Source: Plasmodium malariae (Eukaryota; Apicomplexa; Aconoidasida; Haemosporida; Plasmodiidae). From it: a stretch of DNA of 64,000 nt. Where the stretch lies: assembly GCF_900090045.1 (NCBI RefSeq), contig NC_041781.1, positions 124,001-188,000 of the forward strand, given 5' to 3'. A model generated the notes under the pieces. It was not told the origin of the DNA. It did not search any database and saw nothing but the letters and a program-made list of their open reading frames with translations. Shown piece after piece: positions 14,204-27,769 of this stretch; positions within the stretch are counted from its first letter, which is position 1, and every line of letters starts with the position of its first letter. The translations under genes were made by a program, and so were the position numbers.

Positions 14204-15296
14204 ATGGAAAAAACACATAGTGAAGAATTACTTCTTTTGTAGAATAAACAGTAAACTTATTTCACATTCACCTATTATCCATTTTTCCATTAGTTTCCTT
14301 TATTATTATTTTTACTATTTTTTATTTTTATAATAATTCATGGGATTATTTGTTAAATATGAACAATAATTTGAATCATATACTCAACAATATACTGCAA
14401 ATGTTTCTAATTTTTGTACCACTAGTCCATCACTTAAGTATTATGCTAATGATAATATATGTGACCCTGTATGTTAAAAGATTTATGGATACTTAATAAA
14501 TATATCTAAGAACTATGCATCTAGCATAGGAAATACTCGTAAATACGTGAATTATATTATGCATAAGAAACATATTTATAATTTATATGACTAGTTTCAT
14601 ACACTTCAGCTACTTTCATAAAAGAGTAAACGAATATATGTAAAATTTTTATAAAAAAAATTGATTTTCATATTTTAATAAAACATACAGGCCTATATAA
14701 TTTCTATAAGATTTTAAACAGATTAATTTATCAAGAAGTTATAACTTCATTAAGAAATTGTGAACATTTTAATAAACGTTATGAATATTATAGTAAACTT
14801 TATAAGAAATGAGAAGGGAATATAACTAACGAATTTTCTCAGAAGTTAAGCAATTTTAAGAAAGTATATGATGAAAAGATGCTCAACGTAACTGAAATCC
14901 CTGGCATACCAAAAATTTTATCATCTAAAAACAGTTATGTTTTTTCTTCCAGTTGAACAACAACTGTTGTATTACTAGCATCTTTCACCTTATTTTTTTT
15001 ATATGTTATTAATAAAAATTATAATTAATTGTTCTAATAATCTAACAAAATGTACATTTTCATTTTCACAAATAATTACAAGCACAAAACAGTTATATTT
15101 TTAAGTATATATATTTTTTTTTTTCATATAGTTTACTTCAATGAAATCATGCTTACCTAGTAATTTACAAATGAAAAAAATAATTCAACTTAACCAAGTT
15201 AAATAAGAAAAAAGAGTAACCTTTCAAAACATCGATAGGGAATTGAATAGAAATTTTGAAGGAAGTTTTCATAATATAAGTTATCGTACTAAATAA
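14204..15296 (+). pseudogene. PIR protein pseudogene
   Basis: PIR proteins are variant antigens with a Cys-containing extracellular part, one membrane span and a short final exon. A start-like ATGGAAAAAACACATAGTG at 14204 (MEKTHSEELL) runs into a TAG. From 14373 one frame reads SYTQQYTANVSNFCTTS, ANDNICDPVC*KIYGYLINI and GNTRKYVNYIMHKKHIYNLY, with several stops. After a frameshift, text resumes before the C-terminus: EYYSKLYKK*, NITNEFSQKLSNFKKVYDEK, PGIPKILSSKNSYVFSS* and the membrane span TTTVVLLASFTLFFLY ending at 15004. The final exon (15132-15296) begins FTSMKSC and ends NRNFEGSFHNISYRTK, a typical PIR tail. At least seven stops and a frameshift show that it is dead. It lies on the strand opposite to the other PIR loci. 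Confidence 0.75.
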
Positions 15297-15934
15297 AACA
15301 GTTAATAAAAAAAATTACAGTTTATATTATTTTCTAGAAAAAGGCTAATACTCAGTGGCACGAAAGTTACAATCGTGTGGAATTTTATTGTTAAATAAAT
15401 TTAGCTAAAAATAAACAAATGTATACATATTTATAAAAATTACAATAATTATGAGGTAAAAATTGTTCAAAAAATGTATTAACATAAATACAGTACTAAT
15501 TTAAGAATTAGCAGCACAAATATCCACTTATACGTGATATTTGCTTCAGAATTCATAAAAAATAATTTTAAAACATAAATATACTATACTAGGTGGTATA
15601 GAAAACTTTGAACTCCTTATAATATAATAATAATTAAAGATTATTGCGTAAGGATTAAAATAGAATAAAGGGGGCCGAAAGAAATAATAAAAAATAACAC
15701 AAATTATATTATAAAAGATGAAAAAATTTAAAATAAAAATATGACTCAAAATATAAAATATTATTTTTTTTCTTTATAACATGCTTTATTTTGATATTCT
15801 ATTACTATTTGTTTCATTTTAATTATATAGAATTTAAAATTTAACCCAATGCATTACAATTTTAGCATTATTGTCTTTATGTTGAAGTTAATATAAGTAG
15901 AATTGCAGTTTTGATATAGATACATAAAGATAAG
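15297..15934. other. intergenic, no gene seen
   Basis: Lies between two PIR relics that converge tail to tail. It is A+T-rich; open stretches on the minus strand are hydrophobic and unlike any family here. Confidence 0.45.
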
Positions 15935-16770
15935 CTATAATATTATATGGAATCTAGTATATGAATGAGAATATTTATACGCATTAGTTAATAATTCATA
16001 AATATATCCTTCTTAAGCATTATGCTTAATTTTTTTTTTCTCCTATAATACCCATTTACCTATATAATATCCAAGAAGGATAAATAAATGGGCATATGGT
16101 AAATAAAGGACATATAAGAGATTAGTTTTTAATTATAAAATTTTCACAATTGCAAATTATAAGAGTAACATATAATATTTGTATTTATATATTTTAGTAT
16201 TATTTACTTTATACAGAAGAAAAAGTAGAACAAACATTTACAATATTATAATAGCAAATAATATGATAAAACGTGTACAATAAGAAAAATAGAAAGATAA
16301 TTCTTTTTAACACGAGGTTTCAGATAGTATTCTTCTTTTATGTTCTCCATGAAACTCATTATATACACATGATATTTTAGAAATGCATTATGTCGTGTTT
16401 CATCATGTGAAACTTTCACATAACTTCTAATTTTCTAATTAGAAATTTCAGAATAAGTACACATTTTTACTATTGAAAACAACTATGTATTATTTTGGAA
16501 CTAACCATACATCGGAATTATAGTTATAAATATAAGATTTTTAGGATTATATTTAATATCACATTCAAAATAATAAAACAATATTTAGTTATCGACGAAA
16601 TTATACCATATTACTCAAGCAATGTAATATTTAGATAAAAAGGGTAAAACAAATTTTTTTTTATGATATTAAGGTATTCAATTTTATATTTTCATGATCA
16701 TTTTTTTGTAGTAATAGTAAATCTAGTAAAAAGAAAACGTGGTCATCATATGGCTAATACGGATAATAAG
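15935..16770 (-). pseudogene. PIR protein relic
   Basis: The minus strand carries the 3' half of a PIR gene. A hydrophobic segment reads IILFAIIIL*MFVLLFLLYK and ends at a GTAAAT donor, exactly as in the better preserved PIR at 52.6-54.5 kb. The last-exon text to its left reads GYYIGKWVL*EKKKIKHNA* and then ELLTNAYKYSHSYTRFHI, a characteristic PIR tail, ending at a TAG at 15935. Upstream, FECDIKYNPKN matches FECDVKYNQRN in the relic at 28.3 kb. Multiple stops interrupt it and the 5' end is not recognisable. Borders are approximate. Confidence 0.6.
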
Positions 16771-16849
16771 AATTGAAAAACTATTTAATTATTATATTTT
16801 ATTTATTCATTATTTTTAGTATCACCTTTATATTTTATTAAACATTATA

Positions 16850-16880
<31 letters not shown>

Positions 16881-17950
16881 ACTTCATAATAATAATGTAA
16901 ATAACAACAACGAGTAAAAAAATATTAAAGCAACATTTCGTTACTAATTAATTTATGTAATATTAACTTAAAATATTTTTAACAGAATTGATCCATAAAA
17001 ATTATTTACTTTATTTCCCTAAAAATTCATTTAATTTTTAGTAATTTACTTTTTATAAAAAAGTAATCTCAACAGTAAGCATATTTATTTCATTTATATA
17101 TTAAAAATATAGAACATAGAAATAAAAAAATATTTTAATTTGTTAAATCTTCGAAGTTTATTTTTTTTTTTTTTCTACAAAAGAATTAATTCTATATTCA
17201 TTAATATGTATAAGCCAATAAATTCATGTAAAATAGTAACAAGATTAAGTTTTAAAATATTAACCATAATTCCTAAAGAGTAACCCTATTTAAAAAGGAT
17301 ATTCTTTTGTTATAGTGTTTTAAGTTCATATATTTACCATGAAAAAAATAAAACATACATTGAGAAGGATTTAAGAAAATAAAATTTTCACAATAAGTTT
17401 ATCCTAAAGCTTATCTCGCAAAATAAACATAAGATTGGTTCTTATGTTTAACAAAAAAGAAACATTACACCAACGCAACAAAATATATTTAATTCATTTC
17501 ATAAACTACTAAACATAAAACCTATACTTCTAATTTTAAACGAATAATACTATTTTTTTATATGTGTAACCAATAATCATTTAAATCCAGTAGTTAAAAA
17601 AAAAAAAGTAATGCTATTTTTAACAGTACCATAAATTGGTATACAATATCAATATAAATATAATATGTGTACTTGTATATACTAATTCTAATTCATATAC
17701 ATATATTTCTCAAGTCAATCTTGTTAAATACAGAATTATATATTTGGACCATAAATATTGTGTTAAACAGAAAATGTACTTTAAATATCAAGTTAAAAAT
17801 ATCAAAATAAACAAATTAATTAAAAAATTAAAGTGAAAATTTTTACAGTTATTCATCAATAAGTCTATGCCTTGGCAACTGTACATATGAAATCTATGCA
17901 ATTATAGATACACTTGTAATTTTATTATATCACAAAGAAAAATAAATATC
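16771..17950. other. intergenic with an (AT)n tract and a shared 3' flank
   Basis: An (AT)n run lies at 16846-16866. The last ~300 bases (about 17636-17900), just 3' of the next minus-strand gene, resemble 29519-29800, which occupies the same position relative to the fam-l locus at 30 kb (for example aagttaaaaatatcaaaata versus aagtgaaaaacatgaaaaca). This looks like a duplicated 3' flank, not a gene. Confidence 0.45.
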
Positions 17951-18826
17951 TTAATTCTTAAAAAATTCGTTTTTAATGAGAGAAGGATAATTCGTATAAT
18001 TTAGTTTATTTTTTACATTTATTAACTTTTCATTTTTTTCAATATTTCTACATAATTTAATAGCCCTTAATATAACTATAACCGTTATTATAAAAAATAC
18101 TATAATTATTGGGCTCCACCATTCACATGTAAACATATCAGCACCAAGGACTTCAGGATTTGCTATTATTAAAATAAATATTATTTCTAATAATATAACA
18201 AATGTAGGTAAACTGAAAAGTGCGACTTCTTTTGCTTGTGTGTTGTTTCTTAAAAATTTAACATCTTCCTTCGTAATAAACCTAACTTGATTTTTATAAT
18301 GTATTTTGTCGAACATTCTTTTTATAATGTGCGAATTTCCTCCGTTGCATACAGAAGATTTACTTTTCCTAGATTGTTCATTAATTTTTATATTATTTAA
18401 TGAACATTTCTTTGGCTGTTTATTTTTTATTTTCGCTAAGTTTTTATTATTATATTTATTTTGTTTTTCGTACCCTCTAATAGGGTGTAAATCTCCTTTT
18501 ATACAGAAAACATTCGAGCTTTTTTCTTGTTTATATTGTGATAGTAAACGATATGTTCTTGTGCATACTCTTTGAACAACATTGTTTTTGTCACCCAAAG
18601 ACACATAAAAGGTACACTAAAATTAATAAAATAAATATTAATGATTTAAAAGCATAAATAACCTCATATTAAAAAAATAATTAAATAAGAACAATAAAAA
18701 TATGAGTAATAATAGTATTCTTAAATAATATAATTATACCATATCACTGTTCATATGATATATCCTTGTTAAAAAGAAAAATATAGCAAATATAATAAAA
18801 AAGGGAGACTTAAATTTTTGTTACAT
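17951..18826 (-). pseudogene. Plasmodium exported protein, DKIYYKN class, stop at codon 2
   Basis: Exon 1 (18826-18740, exactly 29 codons, GTATAA donor) is a typical leader (QKFKSPFFIIFAIFFFLTRI, ending YHMNSDM), but its second codon is TAA (18823-18821). Exon 2 (18616-17951) is fully open for 221 residues. It begins CTFYVSLGDKNN and carries a canonical PEXEL, RLLSQ, at residues 52-56. A Lys-rich linker with the block FDKIHYKNQVRF follows, then two hydrophobic segments (VALFSLPTFVILLEIIFILI and SPIIIVFFIITVIVIL) and a basic tail. The protein would be exported into the red cell; its function is unknown. The single nonsense codon is the only defect seen. The next in-frame ATG lies after the hydrophobic leader and could not provide a signal. 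I therefore call it a pseudogene, though a reverted or edited allele could be functional. Close relative: 41014-41857. Confidence 0.8.
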
Positions 18827-21800
18827 GGCATCGATTTTTAATATTTAATACATTAAAAAAAAAAATAACAGTATATAACGATTTTTTAATGTTATGCGTA
18901 CTATATTTTTTGAAAAAATCTTTTCTTTTTTTTTTTTTATAAAAACCTAATTAATTGCATATATACATAATACACTTGAAAACATAAACCAAGAAGAATA
19001 ACTTTAAAAATCCCTCATTATATTTTCATCGTAATGCTATAAAATAATGTTATCACAATAATATATTTTTAATATTTACTCAAGTCATATAATTTGATTA
19101 TTCAATTGTATTGTAATTAAAAAAATTTTCTAAATAATACATATCAAAATAAAATAAATACAAATATATGGTTTCTAAATATTTCATAGTAATAAATTTA
19201 CTTACAATATTGCATATATAACATATCCATAGTACATTGTTCTATATAGTGCAAAAATTAATACTAATTTTAGTGATGCTTTTGTAATAATAATTCTAAT
19301 TTTATAAATAATATATTTTAAAAATAGAGGTTTTTACGGATAAAAAATATAAATTTAACGATATAATTGTAATAATAATAATAATAAATGAAAAAAAGAA
19401 ATTTTTTTTTTTACATTTTCTTCTATATTAATTATAAAACTTCTATAAGATTCTAAGTCCATTAGATATTTAAAAAATTAAATTCATTAAATATTTCCTA
19501 ATGTATTAAAAAATATATAAAAGCAAATACAAACAGATATATTTTTGCATTATAATTTTTCTTTTAATTTATACCATTATTTCTAAATTAAAATTTTTTA
19601 ACTCAATATTTTCTTTTTTAAATAAATGTTTTTATTTAGGTAAAATATTAATAAAATTAAAAAAAAAAGAAAAAAGAATATATTAAAAGTAAAAATTTTA
19701 AAGGAATTATTACATTTAATTGCTACAATTTTAAAATAATTCTAATTATAAAAATTTACAAATAAAAATAATATATAACATACAGTATGTACTAGAAAAA
19801 TGAGAAAAAATAACATTATAATTTAGTGAAGTATATGATTAGTAATTTTTCTCCTAATGACATTAGAACGAATATAAATTTTTTTTTTTCTTTTTAAAAA
19901 TATATATGATTAAATACATATTTTAGAGGTATAACTTAATATATACAAAATAATATTTTTTTAAAAATTACCTTTAATAGCAAAAATGTGTTGTATTTAC
20001 ATATATCTGTTATATATATATTATAACAAAAAAAAAAATTGATACATTACAAAAATAATATTGCCTAAAAATTATTTTAACCATACAATATACATATCTA
20101 CTACTTTTTTCTTGGAATATTACTTTTCGATTAAATAAATAAAGAAATGAAAAATCATGAAAAAAAATTAAATTTATATTAATATTTTTACATTGCAAGA
20201 AAAAAAAAAAAAAATATATTTTTAATGAAATTTTCAAAATTATATTTTCCTTGTTTTATATTATGATTTTATTTATCATAATATTTTAAAATGTTAGTTA
20301 GTATTCGTATTCTAACTATTATATTTTCTGATTTATGAACTCAAATTTTTTCTCTAAAAAATATAGTTAAAACCATTTAAAAAATTTATAATAACATGTA
20401 TATAACAAATAAAATTAATTATAAAAAATTTTAAATCATACAGAGTAAATCCAACTAAATATTATATATGGCATTCGTAAGTTTTAGAAACATTTATTTT
20501 CACTAAAAAATTTTTAAAGCCATTTTTTCATTAATTATAAATTTTTTTTTTTTTAAATTATATTTTTGTAATATTAAATTTTCATATAAAAATATAGTAC
20601 ATTCATAATAAAGCATTTAATTTTCTCCTTACTGAATAATAATACTGAGAATAATTATATACATATGTAATTTATTCGTATTAAGCTCGTAACATTTTTT
20701 GAATTCATCGGTATATTCACTATTATTTTCGTTACTGCATACTTATAAATACGTAATTTATATAAATGTATTACACCTTTAATAGCTCGTACATTCAAGG
20801 TTTTACCGATAATGTGTAATACATTTTTGTGTCTTCAATATTTTTGTCTACATAAAAAATAAAAACTTCTTTATATTTAACAGGTGAAAATTTAGTATAT
20901 AACATTTGAATAATTCACAATATTTAAATATTCATGATAAAAATATTAGATTTTTTCATTTATCCTCTTACAAATAAAACACTGATATGTTCACAAAATA
21001 ATATGTATCTTTATTATTATTTCAAGTGAATAAAATTTCATGATTTTATTCGTGAGCTTTTTATATTATTATGTTTTTAAGTTATATTTATTTCTTTATT
21101 GCATTTTACTTATTTGCTCCAATATATTTAATAATATGTACAATATTTTCACAGATTATATATATTAACATAAGTATATATAAGTTATTGGAAAAAAAAT
21201 ATAATGTCTTTTTAATTTTATTATCATAATATATATTTAATCATCGTAAAATTATTTTTCTCTTAAATATTTTTTCTATTTATATATATTTTTATTAAAT
21301 TATAAACTCTTTAAGAGATCATGCTTTTTCGATACAATATTTTTATTTTATACTGTAATTATTCAAATCCTTATAAAATGATTAGTAAAAATAAATGATA
21401 CTTAAATGTACTCATTTTCAGATGATAATTTCCTTTGTATCAAAACATCCATCTGTTCTGTTGTATAAACTTTCATAAAAAAAAAATAACTTTTATGCAT
21501 TATTTTAATGAACAAAATATGTATATCTATTCCACAAAATACATTCACTTCGTTTTATTAATTAGAAACAAGGCGCGTATGTTTTCAATTTAAAATTAAA
21601 AAATTTTTTTAATTGAATTAACAAAAAATAATCTTAGAGGAGAATTATATAATAATTAAATAGCACCATTCCTCATAGCACAAATATTTATTATCATAAG
21701 ACCTGAATAAAGTTCTATTAATTCCCCTATTATATACTATTTTTAACTCATATTTATTTTGCATAAAATTATATTGAAATATAAACATATCTATATAATA

Positions 21801-22053
21801 TAATAAAATATATTTATGCTTAAAATATAACTTAGTACACATAATGAAAAATATTAAAACATTCATATTCAAAAAGAAACTAAAAATATATTTTTTGAGT
21901 TCATATATAAAAATGTCCATGATTATGTGCATGCAAATACATAATTTATGTAATTATAGATATTTGTATTAAGTATTTGACTAAATATATAACACACATT
22001 AGTTCACATATAATAGTTTTTTAAAAAAAGAAATATATTGAAGATTATAAGTT
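18827..22053. other. A+T-rich intergenic, no gene seen
   Basis: 5' flank of the exported-protein locus, including the conserved element at 19574, short trinucleotide runs near 19370, and long A/T runs (near 20190 and 20545). Open minus-strand stretches at 20010-20237 and 21645-21932 are Phe/Ile/Tyr/Lys-rich and look like composition noise. Confidence 0.5.
19574..19600 (-). promoter_or_regulatory. conserved upstream element of an exported-protein gene (candidate)
   Basis: The sequence ccattatttctaaattaaaa is nearly identical to copies at 42629 and 61042. All three lie about 750-820 bases upstream of the start codon of a minus-strand exported-protein locus. It may be a promoter or 5' UTR element, or merely a duplicated flank. 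No function is shown by the sequence. Confidence 0.35.
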
Positions 22054-22994
22054 TTACCTTTTCTTGAACTTAATTTTATCATATTTTTTAAATTTCTTAC
22101 AGTAATAAAAAAACGCTGATATAAATGTGACACCTAATATGAAGAAAGGTATAATATATATTAGAATACCATACAAATTATATAATATATTATTTTTTCT
22201 CTCAAATAAAGGTTCCAAGAACCATTTTAAAGATTCCTACGTAGCTTCTAAAGACGTCTTCAACTGCTCAAAAGGACCCTATAATTTAAGAACACTAAAA
22301 AATCCTTTATTTATTGCCTTTTCCAAGGAGATATCTATTATGATTGTCATCGATAGCAACAAGAATATTATTAAAGTTGAAGCAATCCGTAGTCCGTATT
22401 TTTTACGTATAATTTGTTTGTAAGTTTTATTACTAATTCTTTTGTTGTTTTTAAGGAAATATGCATAATCAAGTTGTTTGAATATTTTTTTTTCTAAATT
22501 AGAATATATTTTTATTTCAAGCATACAAGATTTATTTATCACTGGTTGTCTATCTTCTTCTGTATTTATTAATGAACTTTCTCTTAATTGTTTACTTCTT
22601 GCATTTACCCCTTTTTCATTATTAAATATATCTTTTTTTTTGTTCATTCCATTAATTCGTATCATTTCTTTTAGTACAAAAAAATATTAATCCTTATTCT
22701 TTTCACATTTTGCAAGTAATTTATAAGTTATTGGGACTAATTTTTTATGAAGACTGTGTTGCTCAAGCAAAGACTTATTTAAACTCCACTAAAAAAAAAA
22801 GTAAATATATATTATAATAAAAAAAATAATTTCATCTCAAATATAGTATTAATAAAAAAAAAAAAAAAATTGTAGTATTCTATATATCCTTAAATAATAT
22901 TATCATACAATATCACAATTATAATGGCACTCCAAGATGAAAGGATAAATCCAACAAAATTAATAAGTAAGGATGTCTTATTTTTCTGTTTCAT
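22054..22994 (-). pseudogene. fam-l protein pseudogene
   Basis: Two-exon fam-l architecture. Exon 1 starts at 22994 (MKQKNKTSLLINFVGFILSS) and ends at a GTATGA donor after 22909. It is 86 nt instead of 87, so it joins exon 2 out of frame. Exon 2 (22788-22054) keeps one reading frame throughout but has three stops: TAA at 22689-22687, TAG at 22281-22279 and TAG at 22239-22237. The PEXEL position reads KLLAK, with Lys replacing the key Arg. Family blocks are clear: YSNLEKKIFKQLDYAYFLKN, RISNKTYKQIIRKKYGLRI, the segment TLIIFLLLSMTIIIDISLEK, and a C-terminal span followed by FYYCKKFKKYDKIKFKKR. The lack of indels within exon 2 suggests fairly recent death. Confidence 0.85.
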
Positions 22995-23730
22995 GATGTA
23001 GTTATTTAATGATCCAACATAATCAAAACAGAAAAAATTAATCTTATTTTAATACACTTCAAATGATAGAATAAAATATTTAAAAAAATAATTTCTTCTT
23101 ATTAGCGCTTCCTATATACATAATAAATATACATATATATAAAGTACATCAAAATAACTACAACGAAAAATAAATTTTTAAATGTATTATATAATATTTA
23201 TCTTAGTTTTAATTAAATGAAAAATAACTTTTCTTAATATAATTTAATTTATAAATACATAAAATATATAAATTAATTATTTAATAATGTGCATGAATTA
23301 TGTAGTATTTTATTGTTTTTCAGAATAAATTATGAAATAAATATGTAAATACTTATCAGGTTTAAATATTCTTTTTTATACATTACTGAATGTAGAGAAT
23401 ATAAACGTAATATATTCCTCTATATATTAAAATAATAATTACTAATATTATGAAGGTTATACAGTAAATATTTCATATTTCATTAATATTTATTTAGAAA
23501 ACACTAATGGTATTAATAAAATATTAATTATTACAATGATACAATAATAGTAATTACGAAAAACAAAAAACAAATTACATACGTTAATTATAACAAATAC
23601 ATTAAATTCTCCTTATGTAAATAGAGTTTCTTATTATATACAATTTTTTTAAAAAGAGGAATTTATGTCGAACTACATAATCTATGAAGAAACATATATT
23701 CTATAAAATAAAGAGTAATTTTTTATTTTG

Positions 23731-23747
23731 GTGCCATAATTTTTCAG
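23731..23747 (-). promoter_or_regulatory. shared upstream element (candidate)
   Basis: gtgccataattttt occurs here, about 740 bases upstream of the fam-l pseudogene start, and again at 31566, about 750 bases upstream of the fam-l start at 30819. A weaker form (gcgtcatattttaaag) lies near 60996. The conserved distance suggests a promoter or 5' UTR element, or simply co-duplicated flank. Confidence 0.3.
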
Positions 23748-23879
23748 TATTACACTTTTAAAAATAGGTTTAACTTGTACTATTGTTTCTTAATTAAAAA
23801 ACTGTATATTCATTTACATAATTTTTTAATTTTTCTTCTAAATTAATTATATATATTCAAAAATAAAAATTAATGAAGT

Positions 23880-23900
23880 AAAAAAAAAAAAAAAAAAAAA
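23880..23900. repeat. poly-A tract, 21 bases
   Basis: Uninterrupted run of A on the plus strand in intergenic sequence. Confidence 0.9.
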
Positions 23901-25369
23901 GAGAGATTAAAGGTAAAACCGGTATAAAAATATAACATATAAATTCATTAAGTTAAAAACATGTAAATGGAAATAAATTTACAAATAAGAATAATATATA
24001 CAAGATATAATTTATATATAACAAATGAAAAAGAATAACAATATATTCGATAAATATATATGATTTAGTAATTATCTATTTGTAAATTTAGAACTAATAT
24101 ATTATCTATTATTTACACTACATAAAACACATAATACTAAAAACAAAATTTGCAGATGTTTCATAATAAATCGACATTAATACATAAATAAATAATATTC
24201 TACTAAATATATTTTTTAAAGAATAAATACATTATTTCAAAATTTTTATATTTTGTTTATTTTATGGTGAAGAGAATGATAACTGTAAAATTGTTTTATA
24301 TATACCGAATATTATTTTAATCATGTGAAATATAACATAATAATGAAGCTCTGAAGGAATACCATTTTCCAAGCGTATAATTAAAAGGATTAAACATGAG
24401 AAGAGACAGATAAATTTATAAAACTATTATTAAAATAAAAAAATTAACATTATTATATTTTACTTTTTAATATACATATTATATTATACATTCAATATTT
24501 ATGAAAACTCTTATTCAATTTCTTCTATTTTTTATCATAATTTGTCCGTTTTAGTTTTTTATGACACCTTATATTACTATATAAATTATATATTAAACAT
24601 TTTTAATATATAAAAAAACATAAAAAATAAAATAAATATAATGTATACGAAAATTATATAGTAAAAATCTTCTAACAATTTAGCAATACGTGTGTTTTTT
24701 CAGTTTTAGCAACAATGATTTTTTTTTAAACATACTTTTTTTTCTATTTTTTTAAAAAAAATATAAATAATTGACTATAATATTTATACTTTTATTTTAA
24801 TTAAGAAATCATATTCATATTGTTTAATTTCTTTGTAGAATATTAAATTTCTTCCCCATTAATTATATATACAACACGTATATCTTGTTATATATATATT
24901 GATAAAGTTTACACGCTTTTAAAATTATGATATTATATATTTAATACATAAAAATAAAACTAGTTATATATAAGGTAATATTAAATTTAAAAATATTATT
25001 ATCTTATTTATACTAGCGACGCAGTAAAATACTTACAAAATATAACATATTTATTTTCACGTTAAATTGTTATAGAATGTAATGTATCATATATATCGTT
25101 ACAACTATAATTTATTTTTGTATATATATTTTTTTAGCTTTTTAAAAAGGAAACATGGTTTAGAAATGTTCCCATTTTTAAATCCTTTATATAAAATATT
25201 TGTTTTACTATTTCTACAAAGTACTTATTCTATTATCAATACATACATTCTGAAATATATGGTTGATTATATAATAATTTATAAACAAATATATTGTTCA
25301 AAATAACAATCATTTTCTAAAAAATTGCAAATCTTTAAATATGAATATTGTGCCCATAAAAATTATATG

Positions 25370-25740
25370 AATATGTACAAAAGTTGACTATACATAAATT
25401 TTGTCAAAGATATTCTTGAACTTCTCAATCTCAATGAATTTTAGTTAATTTAAAAACTTCACTCCTGAAGTTATTCACACAAGTAGCACATTCTAATAAT
25501 ACTCAGAAATATTTTATCTAATATTTTCCAGTAATTATATTAACATTTATTGTATTTCTTTACATATTTTTTCTTTTTCTCAGATCATAAATAATTTCAA
25601 TTTAAAATAATAATGCTCTTCTACAGGCTCTTTAATTATTAAAATAATCTACTTCCGTAATAGTTTTCCATATGCAAATATGTATTTTTTAATACTATTT
25701 TGCTCCATTTGGAGAATGATATTGACTTAAATTGAAAAAA
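25370..25740 (-). pseudogene. possible antigen-gene relic (PIR-like?)
   Basis: The minus strand holds a short protein-like stretch, CATCVNNFRSEVFKLTKIH, followed after stops by EVQEYL and QNLCIVNFCTYS. The composition and Cys spacing recall PIR or STP1 extracellular domains more than the surrounding noise. There is no start, splice site or membrane segment in register. Borders and family are uncertain; it may be chance. Confidence 0.22.
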
Positions 25741-27769
25741 ATATAAAAATTTGTAAATAACTAGATCAATACAATATTCAGTTAAATAGTCATTATTCTA
25801 AAAATTACCATATATACATAAATTACAAGACATACTAAATACCGCATCGTACTCTAAATAATTCTAATCTATAACTCTTCAATTATAATAGTCATTGAAA
25901 ATATAAAATAAATAATTATACATGTTAATTGAAATGTATTTTAAAAAAATACAAAAAAAACAAAAATTATAGAATAAATATTTATAATAATAACATTGCA
26001 AAATATTAAGATACAGCTGAGTATTATTCTAAGAGAATTATTTAAAGTTCTTATGTAAATATTCATGTTAACTTCAATTGAGGTAAAATAAACAATCTAA
26101 AATTAAATAATAATTCTTTTGTGGAAATTTTGTTTTTCCGTTAAGAAAAAATATTATGGATTTAAAATATATTAATATTAATTAATAATATTAATGTTAT
26201 TACTCAACCTTAAAGTAGTTAGGATATATGATATTTTTTATGGCAAATTCATCCATATAATTTATGTAGGGGCAATAGGATAAATGAACATGTATAACAC
26301 TATCACTAAGAACAGTGAAAAATATTTTTTGTGTAGTCTGATTATATATAATAATAAAAATACATTATATACTAATGTAGAATTAATACATATATAATAA
26401 TTTTGATATTGCCATTACTAAATAGACAGATATTTGATAAAATATGGAATCATATTTTGAAATATAAGTGCTAGAGTCAGAGAATTTAATACTAAACATA
26501 TTATATATAGAATGAAAACATCTAATCTAATAGAGTTAAGCGATATTAAATAAATATAACAATAATATCAACTATTTTACATTACTATAATATCTATAAA
26601 TATAATTAACTTCGTTTTCATTCTAATCAAATATAAAACAAATTTTTTTTTGAAGTATTATGCGATTCTAAATTTATCTATATAACTAAAACAAAAATAA
26701 AAATATATTTATCATCAGAATATATTTTATTATTTTAATTTGAATATATTTTACTAAGAACTTATTCTCTATTATAATATATAGATAATTATTAAGTCAA
26801 GTATGAAATAATATAAGCTACCATTTAAATATGTAAGTACCATATTTTAATAATGTATGCAACAGCTCTTACTTTAGGCATTTATACATATTAAATAAAA
26901 AAAAAGAAAAAAAAAATCTGTTATTTAAAGAGCTATATTTTCTTAAATATACGTACATTTAATTATACTTTTTTTTGTTCTATATTACTTTTTATTGTTC
27001 TAATATTTCTATTTATATTATGTTAAAAATATACATACTGAACATATCAATTTTAATATTATATATTATATTCTTTATAAATAAACAAATAAATAAATAT
27101 ATAATATATTTATTATGCTGAAAAAAAGATTCAGTACAACGTATGAATTGTTATAAATTTTGAATCACGTTTAAATAAAGGTAATGTTTATATTGCTGCA
27201 TCAAGCTATAATATTCATAACATATTAAAAAAAAAATAATAAAAAGTACTTTAAAAAAAATAAAATTTTACCCATATACATAATGTTGTAAATAAATAAA
27301 ATATTTAATATAAATACAATATAATACTTGTTCCTTTTTTATTTTTTTTTCTTCGCATTTTAATTTTAACAAATATAATTTATCACAAGAATATTTTGTT
27401 AACATAGTTTTGAAAAATATTTCTCTTTATTTCATGGGCTAGTTTTTCTGAGGATCTTCGTATTGAATTAAAAAATATAAAATTATTAACAAAAACGAAA
27501 TAAATTTATTAAATGAAAAAAAAAATTTCTTAAAATAAAAACTTTATTAAAAAAATTGAAAGAATATATATTTTTTATTTATAACTATATTTAAACTTTT
27601 ATCATTATTTCCCCCCTTAGAATTAAATAGAATTAAAATGTTAATTTATTATACAACAAATTTAACATTGTTGTTTTCAAATGATATATATCAAATGTTT
27701 CATATAATAAGGATATTTATAAATGAAAAAAAACGGAAAAAATTATTTTATTTAAAGAATTTAAATGAA
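25741..27769. other. A+T-rich intergenic, no gene seen
   Basis: The plus-strand text at about 26230-26350 is slightly less A+T-rich, and on the minus strand gives short protein-like fragments (for example IVPTYI-like text with many stops). I could not assign it. The rest is low complexity. Confidence 0.4.

Larger units (their letters stand above)
22995..25369. other. A+T-rich intergenic, no gene seen
   Basis: 5' flank of the fam-l pseudogene. It contains gtgccataatttttcag at 23731 (shared with 31566) and a 21-base A run at 23880-23900. The text just after that run (about 23905-23935) resembles 42735-42765 upstream of another exported-protein locus. No gene is recognisable. Confidence 0.5.

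Noticed and set aside
25082..25306. 74-codon open plus-strand stretch with hydrophobic start
   Set aside because: No cleavage site, intron or family text; it looks like random A+T-rich sequence.
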